A stretch of DNA of 64,000 nucleotides from Plasticicumulans lactativorans (GTDB lineage Bacteria > Pseudomonadota > Gammaproteobacteria > Competibacterales > Competibacteraceae), in contig NZ_SLWY01000004.1 in the NCBI RefSeq assembly GCF_004341245.1, positions 62,001-126,000 on the forward strand, read 5' to 3'. Within the stretch, counting starts at the first letter, position 1. Each line of letters starts with the position of its first letter. The translations under genes were made by a program, and so were the position numbers. Shown one piece after another: positions 20,897 to 29,899 of the stretch. The notes beneath the pieces were generated by a model. The model did not search any database, was not told where the DNA came from, and saw only the letters and a list, made by a program, of their open reading frames with translations.

Positions 20897-21624
20897 GCAG
20901 CGCCCGTCGCGACTACAAGCCGCCGATCCAGACCCCGCGCAAATCGCGCCAGTACCAGCGCGTGCGCGTGCTCGGCTGGGCGGTGGTGGTGATGAGCCTC
21001 GGCGGCGCGGGCGCCGCCGGGGTGGCGTGGTGGCGCAACCACCAGGCGGCGACCGTCGCCGCGGCGCCACCGCCCGGCCCGCTGCCGGCCGCTGGCTACC
21101 TCGCCACCAGCCGCGGCGGCAAGCCGGTCGAGGACGCCCGCAGCGTGCGCAAGACCACGCCACCGCCGATCGAAGTGCCGAAGTCGCGCTTCGATTTCTA
21201 CAACGTGCTGAAGGATCGCCAGGTGACGATCCCGCAGGACGAGATCGGCGGGCGTGGCCCGCGGCCGCCGGTGGCCGATTCGACCGTGGCGATCACCACC
21301 ATCCTGAGCGGCACCGGCACCCCGCCGGCCGCCGCCGGCGCGTCCAAGCCGGCGACGGCGCCGACGCCCCCGGCGCAGCCGGCGGCGGCGCGCGGCTACC
21401 TGGTGCAGGCCGGCGCCTTCCCGTCGGCGGCCCAGGCCGATGCCGTGCGCGCCCGGCTCGCGCTGCACGGGGTGAGCTCGCGCGTCGAGGCCGGGCGCCT
21501 GCCCGACGGCACGCCGGTGCACCGGGTGCGCCTAGGGCCGTTCAAGGACGAGGCCGCCGCGCGCCAGGTGCAGCAGAAGCTCACCGGCGTCGGCGTGCCC
21601 TCGATCGCGCTCAAGGTCGACTGA
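20893..21624 (+). CDS. SPOR-domain membrane-anchored protein
   Basis: This 243-residue protein has a short cytoplasmic N-terminus, one transmembrane helix (about residues 28-48, [20 protein letters not shown]), a Pro/Ala-rich periplasmic linker and a C-terminal SPOR domain (about 172-243: [20 protein letters not shown], then [20 protein letters not shown]). SPOR domains bind glycan strands lacking stem peptides, so the protein is likely to localise to the division septum, like FtsN or DedD. The segment [19 protein letters not shown] is typical of the argS-linked SPOR protein of betaproteobacteria. The GTG start overlaps the argS stop (GTGA), so translation is coupled. Confidence 0.92.
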   Translation: MSSARRDYKPPIQTPRKSRQYQRVRVLGWAVVVMSLGGAGAAGVAWWRNHQAATVAAAPPPGPLPAAGYLATSRGGKPVEDARSVRKTTPPPIEVPKSRFDFYNVLKDRQVTIPQDEIGGRGPRPPVADSTVAITTILSGTGTPPAAAGASKPATAPTPPAQPAAARGYLVQAGAFPSAAQADAVRARLALHGVSSRVEAGRLPDGTPVHRVRLGPFKDEAAARQVQQKLTGVGVPSIALKVD

Positions 21625-21636
21625 GCACGCCCGCGG

Positions 21637-22185
21637 CTAGCGGCCCTCGCCGTCGCCCTGCGGGCGGATCAGCTGCGAGACGTCGAAGCCGAGTTCCGCC
21701 GCCCGCTCCACCAGCCGGGCCTCGATGGCGGCGTCGAGCTCGGGGGTGCGGGCGAGGATCCACAGGTACTCGCGGCCGGGCTCGCCGACCAGCGCCCACT
21801 GGTAGTCGGGGTCGAGCGCGAGGATCCAGTAGTCGCCCCAGATGAACGGCAGGAAGCCGAGCCAGGACGGCGCGAAGCGCACCTGCAGCCGCGCGTTGCC
21901 GGCCGCCGGGTCGGCGACGCGCGCGACGCCGTCGGCCTCGATGTAGCGGCCGTCGGCCACCCGGCAGCGGTTGTGCACGGCGATCGCACCGTCCTCGCGC
22001 AGCGCGTAGTCGGCGCTGACCTCGGCGACGCAGTCGCGCTGCCAGTACATCGGCAGGCGCGCGATCTCGTACCAGCGCCCGGCGTAGCGGGCGAGGTCGA
22101 CCTGCGGCACGGTCGGTAACGGCTCCTCGGCCTGCGCGGTGAGGCTGGCGAGCGCGAGCAGGGCGGCGGCGAGGCGGGCCTTCAT
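21637..22185 (-). CDS. blc: Bacterial lipocalin (Blc type)
   Basis: This 182-residue exported protein has a signal peptide (MKARLAAALLALASLTAQA) and a lipocalin barrel. The first lipocalin signature is YAGRWYEIARLPMYWQRDC, with the invariant GxW; the later segments GDYWILALDPDYQWALVGEP and YLWILARTP are the usual Blc blocks. Family members bind fatty acids or lysophospholipids in the envelope. There is no lipobox cysteine at the signal end, so unlike E. coli Blc it is probably periplasmic and not a lipoprotein. It ends 12 bases from the convergent SPOR gene and lies 47 bases after the dehydrogenase gene on the same strand, so the two may be co-transcribed. Confidence 0.9.
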   Translation of the reverse strand: MKARLAAALLALASLTAQAEEPLPTVPQVDLARYAGRWYEIARLPMYWQRDCVAEVSADYALREDGAIAVHNRCRVADGRYIEADGVARVADPAAGNARLQVRFAPSWLGFLPFIWGDYWILALDPDYQWALVGEPGREYLWILARTPELDAAIEARLVERAAELGFDVSQLIRPQGDGEGR

Positions 22186-22232
22186 GGCGGGCTCCTGGGG
22201 TGGATGGGACGGCGCGGCGCGGGCGGCGGCGT

Positions 22233-23102
22233 TCAGCCGGCCGGGAACAGCCGCTTCTTCAGGCGGTACAGCGCCGAGTGGTCCTCGTCGCCGTAGCCTT
22301 CGGCGACGAGCTGTTCGTACTGGGGCAGCAGGGTTTCGATCGTCGGCAGGTGCCCGCCGGCGGCGCGCGCCATCGCCACGCAGATGTTCAGGTCCTTGAT
22401 CAGCAGGCGGGTCTTGAAGCCGACGGCGTTGTCGTCGCGGATCAGGGTGTGGCCGCGCTTGTCGAGGAACCAGTTGCCGGCGGCGCCGGCGCCGACCACC
22501 TCGATCACGCGCTCGAGGTCGAGTCCCATCGCGCGGCCGAAGGCGAGCGCCTCGGTCACCGCCTGGCCGATGCCGGCGCACATGATCTGGTTGACCGCCT
22601 TGGTGGCCTGGCCGCTGCCGACCGGCCCCATCAGCACGATCCGCGCCGACAGCGCCGCGAGCACCGGGCGGGCGCGCTCAAGCGCGGCGGCATCACCGCC
22701 GGCCATCACCGCGAGCGTCGCGTTCTTCGCCCCCTCGACCCCGCCCGACACCGGCGTGTCGAGGAACGCCGCGCCGGTCGCGGCGAGGCGCCGTGCCGCC
22801 TCCTGCGCCGTGGCCGCGGCGACCGTCGAGCAGTCGCACACCACGAGCCCCGGGTGCGCCCCGGCGGCGAGCGCATCGACCACCTCGAGCAGGTCGGCGT
22901 CGGCCGACACGCAGGTGATCACCACGTCGCAGTTGCGTGCCACCTCGGCGGCGTCGGCCGCGGCCACGGCACCGGTCGCGCTGGCCACCGCCGCGGCCTT
23001 GGCCGCGCTGCGGTTCCAGACCGTGGCGAGCAGGCCCGCGCGGTGCAGGTTCAGCGCCATGGGGTAGCCCATGGCGCCCAGTCCGATGATGCCGGCTTTC
23101 AT
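22233..23102 (-). CDS. NAD(P)-dependent beta-hydroxyacid dehydrogenase (HIBADH family)
   Basis: This 289-residue oxidoreductase is of the 3-hydroxyisobutyrate/tartronate-semialdehyde reductase family. The Rossmann start MKAGIIGLGAMGYPMALNLH carries GxGxxG. The substrate-binding DTPVSGGVEGAKNATLAVM and the catalytic-lysine region GSGQATKAVNQIM follow, then the helical domain with KDLNICVAMA. Substrate cannot be fixed from sequence; glyoxylate/succinic-semialdehyde reductase, 2-hydroxy-3-oxopropionate reductase and 3-hydroxyisobutyrate dehydrogenase are all possible. The ATG at 23102 is chosen over 23138 because the nucleotide fold starts there. A repeated GCCCTGCCGCGGC sequence lies in the short gap to thrB. 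Confidence 0.9.
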   Translation of the reverse strand: MKAGIIGLGAMGYPMALNLHRAGLLATVWNRSAAKAAAVASATGAVAAADAAEVARNCDVVITCVSADADLLEVVDALAAGAHPGLVVCDCSTVAAATAQEAARRLAATGAAFLDTPVSGGVEGAKNATLAVMAGGDAAALERARPVLAALSARIVLMGPVGSGQATKAVNQIMCAGIGQAVTEALAFGRAMGLDLERVIEVVGAGAAGNWFLDKRGHTLIRDDNAVGFKTRLLIKDLNICVAMARAAGGHLPTIETLLPQYEQLVAEGYGDEDHSALYRLKKRLFPAG

Positions 23103-23205
23103 TCGGGGGAGCCTCGTGGCGGTTGGGATCGGGCGCACTGATGATAGCCGCGCGCCGCGGCGCCCTGCCGCGGCGCCCTGCCGCGGCGCGGGTCGGACGG
23201 CGACC

Positions 23206-24147
23206 TCAGGCGAGCGGCCAGGGCTCGGCGCGGTGCGCCAGCAGGATGCGTTTGAACTCGTCCGGATCCTTGATGTAGGTGAGTTCGCCGGCCATCGGGA
23301 ACAACTGGTCGACCAGCCGCGACAGCCAGAAGCGCAGCGCCGCGCCGCGCAGCACCGTGCTCCAGCCGTCGCGCTCGGACGGCGTGAACGGGCGCACCGC
23401 CTGGTAGGCCGCGAGCAGCGGCTCGGCGCGGGCGTGGTCGAGACGCCCGTCGGGCTGCGAGCACCAGTCGTTCAGCGTCACCGCGACGTCGTAGGCGTAG
23501 GCGTCGGTGCAGGCGTAGTAGAAGTCGATCAGGCCGGTCAGGCGCTCGCCGTCGAACAGCGCGTTGTCGCGGAACAGGTCGGCGTGCACCACGCCCTGCG
23601 GCAGCAGCGCGCGCGGGTGGGCGGCCTGGTGGTCGAGCTCGTCGCGCAGCAGCGCGGCGTCGGTGGCACCGAGCAGCGGCAGCACCCGCGCCGCCGCCGC
23701 CTGCCACCACGGCGGGCCGCGGTCGTTGTCGCGTCGCTGCGCGAAGCCCGCGCCGGCCAGGTGCAACTGGCCGAGCGCGCGGCCGATCTCCATGCACTGC
23801 GCGGGGCTGGGCACGCCGCGGATGCCGCGCCCGCCGAGCTTCTGCACCAGCGCGGCGGGGCGCTCCTTGAGCACGCGCATGTAGCGGCCGTCGCGGTCGG
23901 CGAGCGGGTGCGCGCTCGGCACGCCGCGCTCGGCGAGGTAGGCCATCAGGTCGAGGTAGTAGGGGACGTCGTCGCAGCCGATCAGCTCGAACAGCGTCAG
24001 CACGTAGGCGCCGCGGCTGGTGGTGACGAAGTAGTTGGTGTTGGAGATGCCTTCGCTGATGCCTTCGAAGTCGACCAGCGTGCCGAGATCGTAGGCGGTG
24101 AGGAAGGTTTCGAGCTCGTGGCGCTCGACCGAGGTGTAGACCGACAT
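23206..24147 (-). CDS. thrB: Homoserine kinase (ThrB, aminoglycoside-phosphotransferase-like type)
   Basis: This 313-residue enzyme phosphorylates L-homoserine in threonine synthesis. It is the choline-kinase-like form common in beta- and alphaproteobacteria, not the GHMP form of E. coli. Conserved segments are MSVYTSVERHELETFLTAYD, EGISEGISNTNYFV with the ATP-binding loop, and QGVVHADLFRDNALF with the catalytic HxDxxxxN. ERLTGLIDFYYACTDAYAYD provides the metal-binding D. Size matches the family (about 315-320). It follows the DUF2782 gene and its terminator on the same strand, an order seen in Rhodocyclales. Confidence 0.95.
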   Translation of the reverse strand: MSVYTSVERHELETFLTAYDLGTLVDFEGISEGISNTNYFVTTSRGAYVLTLFELIGCDDVPYYLDLMAYLAERGVPSAHPLADRDGRYMRVLKERPAALVQKLGGRGIRGVPSPAQCMEIGRALGQLHLAGAGFAQRRDNDRGPPWWQAAAARVLPLLGATDAALLRDELDHQAAHPRALLPQGVVHADLFRDNALFDGERLTGLIDFYYACTDAYAYDVAVTLNDWCSQPDGRLDHARAEPLLAAYQAVRPFTPSERDGWSTVLRGAALRFWLSRLVDQLFPMAGELTYIKDPDEFKRILLAHRAEPWPLA

Positions 24148-24170
24148 GGCGGGGTGCTTCCGGAAAATGA

Positions 24171-24198
24171 CGAGGCCCCGTCGCGGAACGGGGCCTCG
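24171..24198 (-). terminator. Hairpin terminator after the DUF2782 gene
   Basis: An 11-bp perfect stem, CGAGGCCCCGT (24171-24181) with ACGGGGCCTCG (24188-24198), and a 6-base loop. On the minus strand it is followed by TCATTTTCC, a short T-rich tail, so it would terminate transcripts from the DUF2782 gene before thrB. Confidence 0.75.
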
Positions 24199-24216
24199 GG
24201 GTGCGTCAGGCGGCGT

Positions 24217-24552
24217 TCACCACCGCAGCAGGATCCAGCTCGGCACGGCGATGCCGGGGTCGAGGTCGTTGTAGCGGGTCTCGAGGTTGCCGTCGCCGTC
24301 GGTGTCGACCAGGTAGTAGGCCAGGCCCTTGCGCGGCGTGACCTTGACCATGTACAGCGTGCCGTTGACGCGGTACTCCTCGGTGACGCCGTCGGCGCCG
24401 CGCACGATCGTCACCTCGGGCGCCAGCTCCTCCTGCGCGTCCTCGGCCCCCTCCGGCAGCGGCTGGAGGGCGGGCGGCTTCGGCGCATCGACCGCTTCGG
24501 CCGCGACGGCGATTCCGCTGGCGAGCAGCAGGGCGGGGAGCAGTGCGCGCAT
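24217..24552 (-). CDS. DUF2782 exported protein
   Basis: This 111-residue protein has a signal peptide (MRALLPALLLASGIAVAAEA) and a single DUF2782 domain, about residues 45-111, with VTIVRGADGVTEEYRVNGTL, YMVKVTPRKGLAYYLVDTDG and the C-terminal PSWILLRW. The function of the family is unknown. It is usually found next to polA and thrB in betaproteobacteria, as here. The ATG at 24552 starts the signal peptide; an in-frame extension upstream to 24687 overlaps the LOG-family gene and is not expected to be coding. It lies 28 bases after that gene on the same strand. Confidence 0.9.
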   Translation of the reverse strand: MRALLPALLLASGIAVAAEAVDAPKPPALQPLPEGAEDAQEELAPEVTIVRGADGVTEEYRVNGTLYMVKVTPRKGLAYYLVDTDGDGNLETRYNDLDPGIAVPSWILLRW

Positions 24553-24580
24553 ACGGGGCAATCCTTGGAAAGTGGGCGGA

Positions 24581-25306
24581 TCAGAGGTCGAGCAGGATTT
24601 CCTGTTCTTCGGCCGATGGTTCGAAACCGCGGCTCTCGTAGTGCTCAAAAATAGCATCCACGACCTCCTGGGGTTTGTCCAGCACACGGAACAGCCCCAG
24701 ATCCTCGATGTCGATCATCCCCTGCGCCGCCAGCGTGTCGCGGAACCAGTCGATCAGCGGGGTCCAGAACGTCGCGCCGACCAGCACGATGGGGATGCGC
24801 CGGGTCTTGCCGGTCTGCACCAGCGTGAGGATCTCGGCCATCTCGTCGAGGGTGCCGAAGCCGCCCGGCAGCACCACGTAGGCCGAGGCGTACTTCACGA
24901 ACATCACCTTGCGCGAGAAGAAATGGCGGAAGGTCAGCGCGATGTTCTGGTAGTGGTTGGCGTGCTGCTCGTGCGGCAGCTGGATGTTGAGCCCGATGCT
25001 CGGCGAGCGCCCGTCGAAGGCGCCCTTGTTGGCGGCCTCCATGATGCCCGGACCGCCGCCGGTGACCACCGAGAAGCCGGCGTCCGACAGGCTGCGGGCG
25101 ATCTCCTCGGCGAGCACGTAGTAGGGCGAACCGGCGGTGGTGCGCGCCGAGCCGAAGATGCTCACCGACGGCTTGATGCGGGCGAGGCGTTCGAAGCCTT
25201 CGACGAATTCGGCCATGATCTGGAAGATCTTCCACGACTCGCGCGTCAGCAGCGCGTCGTTGACCGGGTGCAGGCCGGGGTGGTGGTGTTTGTTCTGCGT
25301 GTTCAT
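24581..25306 (-). CDS. LOG-family protein (TIGR00730, cytokinin riboside 5'-monophosphate phosphoribohydrolase type)
   Basis: This 241-residue Rossmann-fold protein carries the two signature motifs of the LOG family: GGGPGIMEA at residues 83-91 and PGGFGTLDE at 147-155. The latter supplies the catalytic Arg/Glu environment for cleaving nucleoside monophosphates to base and ribose 5-phosphate. It belongs to the longer, type II-like group with an N-terminal helical extension (residues 1-45). In bacteria the physiological substrate may be AMP or a related nucleotide. It is divergent from polA, with 166 bases between starts, and is followed by the DUF2782 gene. Confidence 0.9.
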   Translation of the reverse strand: MNTQNKHHHPGLHPVNDALLTRESWKIFQIMAEFVEGFERLARIKPSVSIFGSARTTAGSPYYVLAEEIARSLSDAGFSVVTGGGPGIMEAANKGAFDGRSPSIGLNIQLPHEQHANHYQNIALTFRHFFSRKVMFVKYASAYVVLPGGFGTLDEMAEILTLVQTGKTRRIPIVLVGATFWTPLIDWFRDTLAAQGMIDIEDLGLFRVLDKPQEVVDAIFEHYESRGFEPSAEEQEILLDL

Positions 25307-25472
25307 GGCGCCTGGTTACCTGGCTCGGGACGGAAACGCGGCGTGCGCCGCACTCCCGCAGCTTTAGCACGCGCACGCGCGGCGCGGGTGTCAGAATGAT
25401 GCGGCGCGCCCGCCCGGCGGCCCCTTCACCGGCTCGACGGCCGCCGTGCGCGGCCACCACACGGACCTCCCC

Positions 25473-28247
25473 ATGACCGCCACGCCTCCGCTGCTGCTCG
25501 TCGACGGCTCCTCCTACCTCTACCGCGCCTACCACGCGCTGCCGCCGCTCACCACCGCCGCCGGCGAGCCCACCGGGGCGATGCGCGGCGTGGTGATGAT
25601 GCTGCGCAACCTGGTCGAGCGCTTCGCCCCCAGCCACGCCGCGGTGGTGTTCGACGCCTCGGGGCCGACCTTCCGCGACGCGCTCTACCCCGACTACAAG
25701 GCGCACCGCCCGCCGATGCCCGACGACCTGCGCGCGCAGGTCGAGCCGCTGCACGCGATGGTGCGCGCGCTCGGCCTGCCGCTGCTGGCGGTGCCGGGGG
25801 TGGAGGCCGACGACGTCATCGGCACGCTCGCGCGTGACGCCGCCGCGCGCGGCCTGGCGGTGGTGGTCGCCACCGGCGACAAGGACCTCGCCCAGCTGGT
25901 CGACGCGCGCATCACGCTGCTCGACACGATGAAGCGCAACGGCGAGGAGAGCGTCTACGACCGCGCCGGCGTGCTCGCCAAGTTCGGCGTGCCGCCCGAG
26001 GCGATCGTCGACCTGCTCGCGCTGATGGGCGACAGCGTCGACAACATCCCCGGCCTGCCCGGCGTCGGCCCGAAGACCGCCGCCAGGTGGCTGGCCGAGT
26101 ACGGCTCGCTCGACGCGCTGGTGGCGAACGCCGGCGCGATCAAGGGCAAGGCCGGCGACACGCTGCGCGCACACCTCGGGCAGCTGCCGCTCGCGCGCGC
26201 GCTCGCCACCATCCGCTGCGACGTGCCGCTCGAGGTCGGCTTCGACGGGCTCGCCTACCACGGCCCCGAGCGCCCGGCGCTGCTCGCGCTCTACCGCCGC
26301 TACGAGTTCAACTCGCTGCTGCGCGAACTCGAAGCCGCCCCCGCCCCGGCGCCCGTCGCCGTCGACGCGGCGGGCGGGGAGGCGGCTGCCGGCGACGCCG
26401 TGGCCGTCGATGCCACGCCCGCCGACCCGCCCGCCAAGGTCCGCGACTACGACGTGGTCGTCACCGCGGCCGCGTTCGCCGGGTGGCTCGCGCGGCTCGA
26501 AGCCGCGGCGCTGTTCGCCTTCGACACCGAGACCACCAGCCTCGACTACATGCAGGCCGAGATCGTCGGCGTGTCGTTCGCGGTCGAGCCGCACCGCGCC
26601 GCCTACGTGCCGCTCGCGCACGTCTACCCCGCCGCCCCCGAGCAGCTCGACCGCGCCGAGGTGCTGGCCGCGCTCAGGCCGCTGCTCGAAGACCCGGCGC
26701 GCGCCAAGGTCGGCCAGCACCTCAAGTACGACTGGCACGTGCTGCGCAACCACGGCGTCGCGCTCGCCGGCATCGCGCACGACACCATGCTCGAAAGCTA
26801 CGTGCTCGACTCCACCGCCACGCGCCACGACATGGACTCGCTCGCCGCCAGGTACCTCGGCGAGACGACCATCCATTACGAGCAGGTCGCCGGCAAGGGC
26901 GCCAAGCAGATCGGCTTCGAGCAGGTGCCGATCGACGCCGCCGGCGAGTACGCCGCCGAGGACGCCGACGTCACCCTGCGCCTGCACCAGGCGCTGTGGC
27001 CGCGACTCGAAGCCGAGCCGCGGCTCGCCGCGCTCTACCGCGAGCTGGAGATCCCGCTGGTGCCGGTGCTGGCGCGCATGGAGGACGCCGGCGTGCGCAT
27101 CGACCCGGCGCTGCTGCGCCGGCAGAGCGGCGAGATCGCGCAGCGCCTGCTCGGGCTCGAACGCCAGGCCCACGGGCTCGCCGGCCAGCCCTTCAACCTC
27201 GGTTCGCCGAAGCAGCTGCAGGCGATCCTGTTCGACCAGCTCGGCCTGCCGGTGAAGAAGAAGACCCCCACCGGCCAGCCCTCGACCGACGAGGAGGTGC
27301 TCGAGGAGCTCGCCGCCGAGTTCGAGCTGCCGCGCGTGATCCTCGAACACCGCAGCCTGTCGAAGCTGCGCGGCACCTACACCGACAAGCTGCCGGCGCT
27401 GGTCAACCCGCGCACCGGGCGCGTGCACACCAGCTACCACCAGGCCGTCGCCAGCACCGGGCGGCTGTCGTCGAGCGACCCCAACCTGCAGAACATCCCG
27501 GTGCGCACCGAGGAGGGCCGGCGCATCCGCCAGGCCTTCGTCGCGCCGCCCGGCACGCGCATCGTCGCCGCCGACTACTCGCAGATCGAACTGCGCATCA
27601 TGGCGCACCTGTCGGGCGACGAGCGCCTGCGCGCGGCCTTCGCGCAGGGCGAGGACGTGCACCGCGCCACCGCCGCCGAGGTCTTCGGCGTGCCGCTCGA
27701 ACGGGTCGGCACCGACCAGCGCCGCGCCGCCAAGGCGATCAACTTCGGCCTGATCTACGGCATGAGCGCCTTCGGCCTCGCCCGCCAGCTCGGCATCGGC
27801 CGCGGCGCCGCGCAGGAGTACGTCGAGCGCTACTTCGCCCGCTACCCCGGCGTGAAGGCGTTCATGGACCGCACCCGCGGCGAGGCCGCCGAGCGCGGCT
27901 ACGTCGAGACCGTGTTCGGCCGCCGCCTGTACCTGCCCGACATCCGCAGCAAGAACCCGGCGCGGCGCGCCGCCGCCGAGCGCACCGCGATCAACGCGCC
28001 GATGCAGGGCACCGCCGCCGACGTCATCAAGCGCGCGATGCTGGCGGTGGACGCCTGGTTGCAGGGCGGCGGCGCGGCGGCGCGGATGATCATGCAGGTG
28101 CACGACGAACTGGTGTTCGAGGTCGCCGCGGACGCGGTCGAGGCCTTCGTGCCGCGGGTGCGCGAACTGATGTCGGCCGCCGCCGCGCTCAGCGTGCCGC
28201 TCGACGTCGACGTCGGCGTCGGCGACAACTGGGAGGAGGCGCACTGA
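25473..28247 (+). CDS. polA: DNA polymerase I
   Basis: This 924-residue polymerase fills repair gaps and removes RNA primers. Three domains are visible. The N-terminal 5'-nuclease starts at LLLVDGSSYLYRAYHALPPL and contains GVEADDVIGTLA and TGDKDLAQLV. The 3'-5' exonuclease keeps the catalytic D and E in FDTET (residues 350-354). The polymerase has DYSQIELRIMA at 701-711, RRAAKAINFGLIYGMS and the C-terminal HDE at 877-879. Length matches E. coli (928). The ATG at 25473 is the family start, though an in-frame ATG at 25446 exists. The proofreading domain retains its acidic residues, unlike many Gram-positive homologues. Confidence 0.98.
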   Translation: MTATPPLLLVDGSSYLYRAYHALPPLTTAAGEPTGAMRGVVMMLRNLVERFAPSHAAVVFDASGPTFRDALYPDYKAHRPPMPDDLRAQVEPLHAMVRALGLPLLAVPGVEADDVIGTLARDAAARGLAVVVATGDKDLAQLVDARITLLDTMKRNGEESVYDRAGVLAKFGVPPEAIVDLLALMGDSVDNIPGLPGVGPKTAARWLAEYGSLDALVANAGAIKGKAGDTLRAHLGQLPLARALATIRCDVPLEVGFDGLAYHGPERPALLALYRRYEFNSLLRELEAAPAPAPVAVDAAGGEAAAGDAVAVDATPADPPAKVRDYDVVVTAAAFAGWLARLEAAALFAFDTETTSLDYMQAEIVGVSFAVEPHRAAYVPLAHVYPAAPEQLDRAEVLAALRPLLEDPARAKVGQHLKYDWHVLRNHGVALAGIAHDTMLESYVLDSTATRHDMDSLAARYLGETTIHYEQVAGKGAKQIGFEQVPIDAAGEYAAEDADVTLRLHQALWPRLEAEPRLAALYRELEIPLVPVLARMEDAGVRIDPALLRRQSGEIAQRLLGLERQAHGLAGQPFNLGSPKQLQAILFDQLGLPVKKKTPTGQPSTDEEVLEELAAEFELPRVILEHRSLSKLRGTYTDKLPALVNPRTGRVHTSYHQAVASTGRLSSSDPNLQNIPVRTEEGRRIRQAFVAPPGTRIVAADYSQIELRIMAHLSGDERLRAAFAQGEDVHRATAAEVFGVPLERVGTDQRRAAKAINFGLIYGMSAFGLARQLGIGRGAAQEYVERYFARYPGVKAFMDRTRGEAAERGYVETVFGRRLYLPDIRSKNPARRAAAERTAINAPMQGTAADVIKRAMLAVDAWLQGGGAAARMIMQVHDELVFEVAADAVEAFVPRVRELMSAAAALSVPLDVDVGVGDNWEEAH

Positions 28248-28370
28248 GGCCGCGCGCGATGCGCCCCCGGCCTGTTATAAGTGACGGCCACGCCCCGCCT
28301 CGCGGGGCAGCGCCCCTGCCACCGCCCCGGTGAAGCTGCCGTCCATCCCCGCCCCGTTGGAGCCTTGCCC

Positions 28371-28664
28371 ATGCGCCGCGACCTCGCCCTCGCCCGCCTC
28401 CGCCGCCACCGCGCCGTCATCGCCCAGCGCTTCGGGGTGCGCCGGCTGGTGCTGTGCGGCGCGACGATCCGCGACGAGGCCGCGGCGGACGCCCCGGTCG
28501 AGCTGCTGGTGGAGTTCCTCGGCGACCCGAGCTTCGACCGCTTCGTCGACCTGAAGGGCTTCCTCGAGGACGAGGTGCTGCGCGCGCCGGTCGAGCTGCT
28601 CCTCGCCACCGCCGGCGAGACCACGCCCGCCGATTTCGACCACGCCGCCCTCGACGTCGGCTGA
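28371..28664 (+). CDS. Degenerate minimal nucleotidyltransferase-like protein
   Basis: This 97-residue protein resembles MNT-type nucleotidyltransferases: an N-terminal helix with RLRRHRAVIAQRFGVRRLVL, the strand-turn, then VELLVEF and a PSFDRFVDLKGFLEDEVL helix. In active enzymes the turn reads G-S followed by D-x-D. Here the corresponding positions are CGATIRDEAAADAPVE, so both the serine and the aspartate pair are changed. It is therefore likely to be catalytically inactive, or to be an antitoxin-like remnant. No HEPN partner, its usual companion, is adjacent. It lies between polA and the unknown membrane-protein gene. Confidence 0.7.
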   Translation: MRRDLALARLRRHRAVIAQRFGVRRLVLCGATIRDEAAADAPVELLVEFLGDPSFDRFVDLKGFLEDEVLRAPVELLLATAGETTPADFDHAALDVG

Positions 28665-28774
28665 GGCCCGCCGCGGACGGCGACGGCCGCCGCCGCACGG
28701 TCTATACCCGATGACGCGCACCGTCGCGCCGAAGCGGCGCGGCGACCGGCGCGGCGGCGGGGGACGGGGCGACC

Positions 28775-29899
28775 ATGATGACCTCGGACATGTTCAAGGG
28801 CCTGCTGACGCTGTTCCTCAGCGGCCTGATGCCGGTCACGATCGCCTCCTTCCTGCTGGTGCGGCGGACCAAGAAGAAGGCCGAGTTCTCCCGCGTGGTG
28901 CAGATGCTCGCGATCGCCGACGACGAGGCCGAGTTCGCCCGCGACCGCGTGACCGAGCAGTACGCCAGCAGCAACTACCGCCTGCCGGTGCTGTTCGCGT
29001 GGCTGATGTCGATCCTCGGCTTCTACGCGCTGCTGTTCGGCGCCGACCTGGTCGGCGAGCATCCGGGCAAGGCCAACTTCCTGCTCACCGGCGTGTTCAG
29101 CGGCAGCGTCGAGCAGATGCAGGCGCTGCGCCTGCAGGGGATGACGGTGATGACGCTCGCCTTCCTCGGCGCCTACCTGTGGTCGGCGCAGGCGATCCTG
29201 CGGCGGCTCAACGCCGGCGACCTGACGCCCTCGGTGTACTTCAGCGCCGGCATCCGCATGATGCTCGCGCCGGCGCTGGCGCTGATGGTGTCGCACCTGA
29301 GCGCCGAGGCCGGCAACGTCGCGGTGGTGCGCAATACGCTGCCGGCGACGGCCTTCCTGGTCGGCTTCTTCCCCGACGAGGCGCTGCAGTTCCTGAAGGA
29401 GCGCGTGCGCCTGTTCGCCGACACCCGCCGCGCCGCCCACGCGCTGCCGCTCAGCATGATCGAGGGCATCAACGTCTATCACCGCGCGCGGCTGGCGGAG
29501 GTCGGCGTCGACGACGCGCAGAACCTCGCCTGCGCCAACTTCATCGAGCTGGTGGTGCGCACCTCGTTCAACCCGACCCAGATCATCGACTGGATCGCCC
29601 AGGCGCGGCTCTACACCTACTTCAAGGACGACATCGTCGCGCTGCGCCAGGCGCAGGTGCGCAGCATGTTCGACCTGCTGCCGGCCACCCGCGACCCTGC
29701 CGCGCTGCAGGACATCGCCGACGCCGCCGGCCTGCCGGCGTCGCGCCTGCGTCACTACTGCACGCTGCTCGGCAGCGACCTGACCGTGCAGCAGTTGCGC
29801 AGCTTCCAGGAGCGCCTGTGCACGCTGCCGCGGCGCGACGACGGCACCCCGCCCCCGCCCGACGCGGACGCCGCACCGCCGGCGGAGCCCGCCGCATGA
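28775..29899 (+). CDS. Unknown multi-pass membrane protein
   Basis: This 374-residue protein is not recognised. It has five likely membrane helices (about residues 8-28, 71-91, 122-142, 152-172 and 186-200), then a large cytoplasmic C-terminal domain of mainly alpha-helical character. That domain includes MIEGINVYHRARLAEVGVDD and FIELVVRTSFNPTQIIDWIA, a helix-hairpin pattern that could bind protein or nucleic acid. It ends in a Pro/Ala/Asp-rich tail. The ATG pair at 28775 and 28778 is preceded by GGGGAC-type purines. Its stop overlaps the start of the lipoprotein hydrolase gene (ATGA), so the two are translationally coupled and probably act together. Confidence 0.8.
   Translation: MMTSDMFKGLLTLFLSGLMPVTIASFLLVRRTKKKAEFSRVVQMLAIADDEAEFARDRVTEQYASSNYRLPVLFAWLMSILGFYALLFGADLVGEHPGKANFLLTGVFSGSVEQMQALRLQGMTVMTLAFLGAYLWSAQAILRRLNAGDLTPSVYFSAGIRMMLAPALALMVSHLSAEAGNVAVVRNTLPATAFLVGFFPDEALQFLKERVRLFADTRRAAHALPLSMIEGINVYHRARLAEVGVDDAQNLACANFIELVVRTSFNPTQIIDWIAQARLYTYFKDDIVALRQAQVRSMFDLLPATRDPAALQDIADAAGLPASRLRHYCTLLGSDLTVQQLRSFQERLCTLPRRDDGTPPPPDADAAPPAEPAA

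Noticed and set aside
24645-28244. A 1199-codon minus-strand frame over polA
   Set aside because: Antisense shadow of polA; polA carries all motifs of DNA polymerase I.
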